From an uncultured Chitinophaga sp. (GTDB taxonomy: Bacteria > Bacteroidota > Bacteroidia > Chitinophagales > Chitinophagaceae), in NCBI RefSeq assembly GCF_937898475.1, contig NZ_CALEJS010000004.1:1-27951 (forward strand): DNA of 27,951 nt, given 5' to 3'. The notes beneath the pieces are model-generated. The model had not been told where the DNA came from and did no database searches. It was given only the letters and a program-made list of their open reading frames with translations. A program made the position numbers and the translations under genes. Below are positions 24,901 through 27,951 of this stretch, piece by piece (positions within the stretch are counted from its first letter, which is position 1; every line of letters starts with the position of its first letter).

Positions 24901-26348
24901 CTAAGTTAAATGCCAGAGATGGTGGTAAAAAGATCGGTCCTTCGCTGGTGCTTCGGGTGATGGCGGGAGATACAATTCAGATAGGAGCCAAGGTCTTTTA
25001 TAAATCCACCGGTCCGAAAGATACCAAGTCCGTTGCCCCGGAAGACATGATAGCGAGCCTGTTACAGGCTTTTGGCGGCGAAAAGGCCGGCAATGCCTCA
25101 CATGCTGCCCGCCAGGAGGAACAGTTATCTCCATTCAGAAATTTCAATTGGAATGATTATCAACGACTGAAGGAGAAAGATCCGAACAACCAGGGGGCAC
25201 AGAATAACCCCCGCGCCTATTTGAACTTTGTTTTATTTGATGATCAGTTTAACTTAGTGGAGGAGAACAGCGGGGTACGGCAGGTAAAAGCTATGCCCGA
25301 CGAGCTGCAGACCCTGGCGGTAGACAAGATGCCGCTGACAAAGAGTGGTTTCCTGTATGTATACACCAGCAATGAAATCACCCAGGATGTGTTCTTTGAT
25401 AATATAACATTGGGGGTAGCACAGGGTCCCTTGCTTGAGGAAACGCATTATTATCCGTTCGGGCTGACTATGGCCGGAATCAGTTCAAATGCTCTTAAAG
25501 GGACGAACTATCCCGAGAATAGAAGGAAGTATAACGGGATAGAACATACCACTGATTTTGACCTTAATCAATATGATGCATTCTTTAGAAATCTTGATCC
25601 ACAAATAGGCAGATGGTGGCAAGTGGATCCAAAGTCTGAATACTTTGAAGATGTAACTCCTTATAATCATGTTCTTAATAATCCCATCACCATGAGTGAT
25701 CCTTACGGTGATGATACAGTTCATATTAACGATTTGCCTAATGTTTGGCCGGATTTTGATCCAGGCAAGGATGTCGTAAATCTGACCGGTATAGTAGTTA
25801 AGCCTAACGGAGCACGCAGCGAAATTTATGACCCGGGGGCACTGCCAGGATTCAAAGTATTACCTGCAGTGAGGGGATTTTGGAATAGGATGTTGACTGG
25901 AGAAAGAAGGCATGATAATGGCTTATATAGAGGTATTGTCGACTACAACGGGGTTTTGACAAATAGAGGATCCCCTCGAGCAGGCATGCCAAATGCTTTG
26001 GTAAACGCTGCGAGTACAGGCGGGATAGGTAGTATAAGAACAGTTTATAAGGGCATTAAAGCGGGATTACCATACATTGGCAAATCAATTAATTTGTTAA
26101 AAAGATATACGGCTGCTGAGAGAGCTGCAATGAAAATACAATCATTATTTCCAGGTGCCGAAGGAAGATTGTTGAGGGCAGTTGAGCAAGTCGTACTTGA
26201 TTATCAAAAAACGCTAGGACCTGTATCGAATATAAATAAGGCTATGGACTTTAATCTGGCTAAGAATAAGGGGATGTATGAAAAAGCAATAGCATTTTTG
26301 GAAGAAAATTTTCCTAATTGGAAAGAAATGGTTGCAACAAGTCATTAA
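21927..26348 (+). CDS. DUF6443-type RHS protein with GIY-YIG-like nuclease toxin tip
   Basis: I choose ATG at 21927, which opens a signal peptide (SLVGLVLMIAIIPANAQ); the product is 1473 aa. The N-terminus (RQSTQYFDGLGRPLQTVARG) is DUF6443-type, followed by many YD repeats (TYDANGN, YDYDPNGNLTMD, YQYDAVGNKLKK). The RHS core reads HYYPFGLTMAGIS to DPQIGRWWQVDPKSE and NPITMSDPYGD. After it comes a distinct, AT-richer tip of about 210 aa. Residues 1373-1393 read VYKGIKAGLPYIGKSINLLKR, matching GIY-YIG: a GIY-like VYKG, then YIG, with the conserved Arg1393, and Glu1420 in LRAVEQ as metal ligand. The tip would be a DNA-cutting toxin. The next gene is the likely immunity protein. Confidence 0.9.
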   Translation: MKKIHLSIIKSLVGLVLMIAIIPANAQTPNSSVRPAATPVSTSPAYTNTLVNYIRTWEPNMPTSDPATIAASDVNTARQSTQYFDGLGRPLQTVARGITPAGRDLVAPVIYDIYGREQFRYLPYVPTTGNLSDGKFKADPFNDQSRFYLSESLVPGAKGEAIYYDQTQYEASPLNRVLKTYAPGNSWAKNDPAGVQKGGNRPIEHQFLLNTAADAVRIWDMPATGNTPTSGSGSIYDVGQLYKNVTKDERGFRTVEFKDKADRVVLKKVEVTASAADGHDGWLCTYYVYDDQSNLRFVIPPKAVELIKTSWAISSSIASELCLQYQYDNRNRMIIKKIPGADPVEMVYDVRDRLVFTRDGNLKSKSQWLVTFYDGQNRHIMTALYNSSATRDALQISMNTAISGTQAITHSYSGVADLVVAAHDGRPIYQASNSITFEDGFDSNTAEMLAEINSAAVQETLSINATNPLPSMPASTLTPLIYTFYDDYNYTGKHDAVTGDFTQPQYTGSNYAEVVTAASNLTTGLMTGARVRVLGTDQWLTTTAYYTDKGRLLQTISDNISGSKDVLTSLYDFSGKLLSTYHRHNNLRSSAVPDVKIMTQVLYDAAGRVTDVIKQVNGGARQTIAKNTYDELGQLQSKRLHVNGSSQLEKLDYEYNVRGWLKSINKLYVNDVASNPTSNWFGQELSYDYGFTTNQYTGNIAGIKWRGRNDNIPRVYGYSYDNANRLTNADFNQKNNPSAGWTQDQKNFSVSNLTYDANGNIKTMTQKGMVGSTISIIDQLAYSYKEVNEASNKLRFVGDNGANTATAKLGDFINGANTGDDYDYDPNGNLTMDLNKNISSITYNHLNLPELITISGKGSIRYQYDAVGNKLKKTVTDNTTGTSKVTTTDYMGSMVYRNNQLELISHEEGRIRPVFNNGQLQEYVYDYFLKDHLGNVRTVLTTQTEFDMYAATMETERAATEAALFSNVEESRAAKPVGYPEDETNNKNKFVAKLNARDGGKKIGPSLVLRVMAGDTIQIGAKVFYKSTGPKDTKSVAPEDMIASLLQAFGGEKAGNASHAARQEEQLSPFRNFNWNDYQRLKEKDPNNQGAQNNPRAYLNFVLFDDQFNLVEENSGVRQVKAMPDELQTLAVDKMPLTKSGFLYVYTSNEITQDVFFDNITLGVAQGPLLEETHYYPFGLTMAGISSNALKGTNYPENRRKYNGIEHTTDFDLNQYDAFFRNLDPQIGRWWQVDPKSEYFEDVTPYNHVLNNPITMSDPYGDDTVHINDLPNVWPDFDPGKDVVNLTGIVVKPNGARSEIYDPGALPGFKVLPAVRGFWNRMLTGERRHDNGLYRGIVDYNGVLTNRGSPRAGMPNALVNAASTGGIGSIRTVYKGIKAGLPYIGKSINLLKRYTAAERAAMKIQSLFPGAEGRLLRAVEQVVLDYQKTLGPVSNINKAMDFNLAKNKGMYEKAIAFLEENFPNWKEMVATSH

Positions 26349-26357
26349 AAGATATAT

Positions 26358-27053
26358 ATGAGTGTTTTAAATGATTCACAGGTGTTTTATTTTAGAATTC
26401 CGCTAAATAACATCGCATTTGGAAAGCTGCCTTTTCAAATGACTTATAAGTATGCCTACTGTAGATACTATAGCACTTCGTTATTGTGCCAGGAACGGCC
26501 AGCCTCTAATATTATAGGGGTTTATGATTATTTGAGTGATGAGCCTATCAATGACTATTCGATTTTGCTTGGAAAGGACTGGCTGTTTGGTGAAGTGTTA
26601 ACATATCCACCTCCTTTACGGGGAGAAGCAAAATGGTCTGTAATAGGTAAAATGCCAATAGATTCAGTAAATATTAGGTTACCGCATTTTAAGTTTGGCA
26701 AAAACGATAGTTGGTTTTATTTAAAGGATGGCAAGTATTATTTATTCGCGGGAGTCAAGGCAGCTAAAGAAAAGGTGAATCATCTTGAACACTCAAATAT
26801 AAATGCGGAGAATACAATAAAGCTGAGAATAATAGTAGAATTATTAAAGCGGGAATCAAAGTCACGTAAATTAGAGATACCAAATGAAGAATGGGAAAAT
26901 ATCGCCTTCATGGTGTTAAGAAGCGAGTATATTCATAGAAAAGATTCTGACGAAAGAATAAGAGAATTTGTTTCAAATTTATTGCCCGATATGTTAAATC
27001 AATCCATTTATAGTGAAATTCCGCCGGAGATTAGAGGGACTGCTGTAGAGTAA
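26358..27053 (+). CDS. Probable cognate immunity protein for the RHS toxin (Imm26-like)
   Basis: The 231-aa protein starts 10 bp after the RHS stop, the usual place of an immunity gene. It has no signal peptide, so it stays in the cytoplasm, where it could protect the producer. The segment LLGKDWLFGEVLTYPPPLRGEAKWSVIGKMPID resembles the Imm26 pattern of a strand, a gap and WxxIGxxP, but the match is from memory and weak. The C-terminal half is helical and charged. Like the RHS tip it is AT-richer than the RHS body, as expected for a toxin-immunity cassette that is exchanged together. Confidence 0.72.
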   Translation: MSVLNDSQVFYFRIPLNNIAFGKLPFQMTYKYAYCRYYSTSLLCQERPASNIIGVYDYLSDEPINDYSILLGKDWLFGEVLTYPPPLRGEAKWSVIGKMPIDSVNIRLPHFKFGKNDSWFYLKDGKYYLFAGVKAAKEKVNHLEHSNINAENTIKLRIIVELLKRESKSRKLEIPNEEWENIAFMVLRSEYIHRKDSDERIREFVSNLLPDMLNQSIYSEIPPEIRGTAVE

Positions 27054-27087
27054 TACGATTTAGCATAACTGTGCACATTAGGAAGGT

Positions 27088-27118
27088 TCAAAAGTCCAAC
27101 AATCTGTTGGACTTTTGA
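27088..27118 (+). terminator. Perfect 14-bp-arm hairpin terminator after the immunity gene
   Basis: TCAAAAGTCCAACA (27088-27101), the loop ATC and TGTTGGACTTTTGA (27105-27118) form a perfect stem. The A-rich and T-rich ends let it act in both directions. It lies 35 bp after the immunity stop and closes the RHS operon. Confidence 0.85.
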
Positions 27119-27232
27119 TTGCCGGGAAGAGATGCCAACCTTGATACTACGGATCAAGATGAAATCTTGGGGGATTGTGGTTTAAGCATGGAGTTTTGCT
27201 AGTCTAAATAGGAAGAATTCTGTATCTCAATA

Positions 27233-27459
27233 ATGAGTATTTATATCCCTCTTGAAAGAGAGGGTTGTAGTCATAATTTTGGTTTGCGTTATGTGCTGGA
27301 AGACACAATCGAAGAAAGAGGATTAGCAAAAATACTGAATATTGGAATATCTCAGGTTTCACAGAAATTTCTCTTGAATGTCGTGGATATAAGATCAGGG
27401 TGATAAAACGGTTGGTAAATGCACTTAGATTGAAGGATGCCACTTTTAAAATACAATGA
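27233..27459 (+). pseudogene. Decayed small gene (frameshifted conserved-type protein)
   Basis: ATG at 27233 gives 56 codons (MSIYIPLEREGCSHNFGLRY, then VLEDTIEERGLAKIL) to a TGA at 27401. Another frame continues with VIKRLVNALRLKDATFKIQ to a TGA at 27457. Together they resemble a small conserved-hypothetical type with an ALED-DE-G-G core followed by VI+-VL, often found near RHS or immunity genes. One frameshift near 27385-27400 would join the parts. It has no signal peptide. The recognition is from pattern memory, so it is tentative. Confidence 0.5.
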
Positions 27460-27477
27460 TGGTCGTTACCATTAGCC

Positions 27478-27648
27478 ATGAACGTAACACACAGAGTAAG
27501 CGTCAAACCAGACGCAAGGCAGAAGGCAATTCTACAGAAGTATGGGATTGGAGTAAATCAGGGCCTTACTACTTTTGAGCTCGAGGATAATTCATCAACT
27601 TATAATGAATTAAAAATAGGGCCTCTACCAGGGATGTTTGCTCGGTAA
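27478..27648 (+). pseudogene. Truncated small gene of 56 codons
   Basis: ATG at 27478 gives MNVTHRVSVKPDARQKAILQ, then YGIGVNQGLTTFELEDNSSTYNELK, ending abruptly in IGPLPGMFAR. The protein looks real in composition (the HRVSV-PDARQ start and TTFELED are typical of small Bacteroidota proteins found near polymorphic toxin genes), but it appears cut short, with the expected C-terminal half missing. It follows the frameshifted gene by 18 bp. Confidence 0.5.
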
Positions 27649-27679
27649 ATACAAGTTCCTCAGAGACTATTAATGGGTA

Positions 27680-27951
27680 TTATACAGAAATGTTCACCGT
27701 AAAAGTGGTAAGCCCGGATTCGTTGCTATCAACGGAAATGTTTCCTCCCAGCAGCTCTGCGTACATCTTGCAAATAAAAAGCCCTAAACCCCAGCCCTTG
27801 CCAGGCTCAAGCTGCCAATACGGTTCGAATAGGTGATCTATCTTCTCATCTGGTATAGGATAGCCTATACTGGATACTTTGATCATTACCTGATTGCGGG
27901 AGTGTAAAATAAACTGTGTCAAATTCTATTTCAATGTTTGGAACCCCACGC
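27680..27951 (-). pseudogene. Histidine-kinase ATPase domain fragment at the window edge
   Basis: The 80-aa frame on the minus strand (TTG start at 27922) has the C-terminal part of a HATPase domain: VSSIGYPIPDEKIDHLFEPY (the G1-F box region), GKGWGLGLFICKMYAELLGG (the G2 box) and TTFTVNISV at the end. The autophosphorylation domain and most of the N box are missing. Going upstream, the frame meets a TAG at 27926-27928 within the terminal repeat. Either the gene is broken or the last 54 bases are chimeric. The true 5' part would lie beyond the window. Confidence 0.75.
27898..27951 (-). repeat. Right copy of 54-bp terminal inverted repeat
   Basis: Exact reverse complement of 1-54. On the minus strand it forms the upstream part of the histidine-kinase fragment and contains the TAG that closes its frame. 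Because one exact 54-bp sequence is coding in two unrelated contexts in opposite orientation, at least one of the two ends may be an assembly or recombination junction. Confidence 0.95.

Noticed and set aside
27204..27506. 100-codon minus-strand frame near the right end
   Set aside because: It is opposite two plus-strand gene remnants with better protein character, and its sequence resembles antisense translation.
13415..27928. TAG read as Gln (alternative genetic code)
   Set aside because: Two broken frames show TAG where Gln would fit, but TAG also ends intact genes here such as the CD-NTase (6857-6859) and CapV, so code change is not supported.
1..27951. CRISPR arrays, tRNA or rRNA genes, insertion sequences
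   Set aside because: I saw no regularly spaced repeat array, no tRNA-like cloverleaf with flanking features, no rRNA sequence and no transposase or integrase frame.

Overview
The window looks like a Bacteroidota genome, most likely Chitinophaga-like or another Chitinophagaceae. The grounds are a DUF6443-type RHS protein with a secreted RHS-like partner, three secreted tail-fibre-like proteins sharing a C-terminal module common in that phylum, Bacteroidota-style mobilisation genes, and start codons mostly without strong Shine-Dalgarno sequences. This assignment rests on protein character only.

Layout. (1) Positions 1-5320, minus strand: a cluster of a sigma-70-like factor, a 114-aa unknown protein and an ImmA/IrrE-type HELAH metalloprotease, overlapping end to start, followed after 187 bp by a very large unknown protein (at least 1116 aa) that runs off the left edge. 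(2) 5321-5629: a divergent intergenic region with two 36/40-identical repeats built on nested palindromes, another inverted repeat at the sigma gene start and DnaA-box-like 9-mers. (3) 5630-8575, plus strand: a short type II CBASS anti-phage operon of CD-NTase, standalone E2-like protein, DUF2188 protein and patatin phospholipase effector (CapV type). (4) 8642-8733: a long imperfect stem-loop. (5) 8850-12848: a mobilisation module of HTH protein, toprim/primase-like protein, unknown protein, oriT-like palindromes, MobC, MobA relaxase and a membrane-anchored coiled-coil protein; no integrase is present. (6) 13355-14815: a secreted-protein gene cut by an in-frame TAG right after its signal peptide. 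(7) 14920-27053: a tightly spaced operon of three tail-fibre-like proteins, an RHS-partner protein, an RHS protein with a GIY-YIG-like nuclease tip, and a likely immunity gene, closed by a 14-bp-arm terminator. (8) 27121-27951: decayed small genes and a histidine-kinase ATPase fragment on the minus strand.

How it may work together. CBASS here should sense phage, make a cyclic nucleotide and activate the phospholipase; the E2 would act on the CD-NTase. The most interesting inference is that the divergent sigma/114-aa/IrrE-protease genes control CBASS, by analogy with known CapH-CapP control (HTH repressor plus COG2856 protease), using a sigma-like factor instead of an HTH repressor. CBASS next to relaxase genes suggests defence cargo on a mobilisable element.

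The first and last 54 bases are exact inverted copies of each other, which may be an assembly boundary; both edge genes should be read with that in mind.
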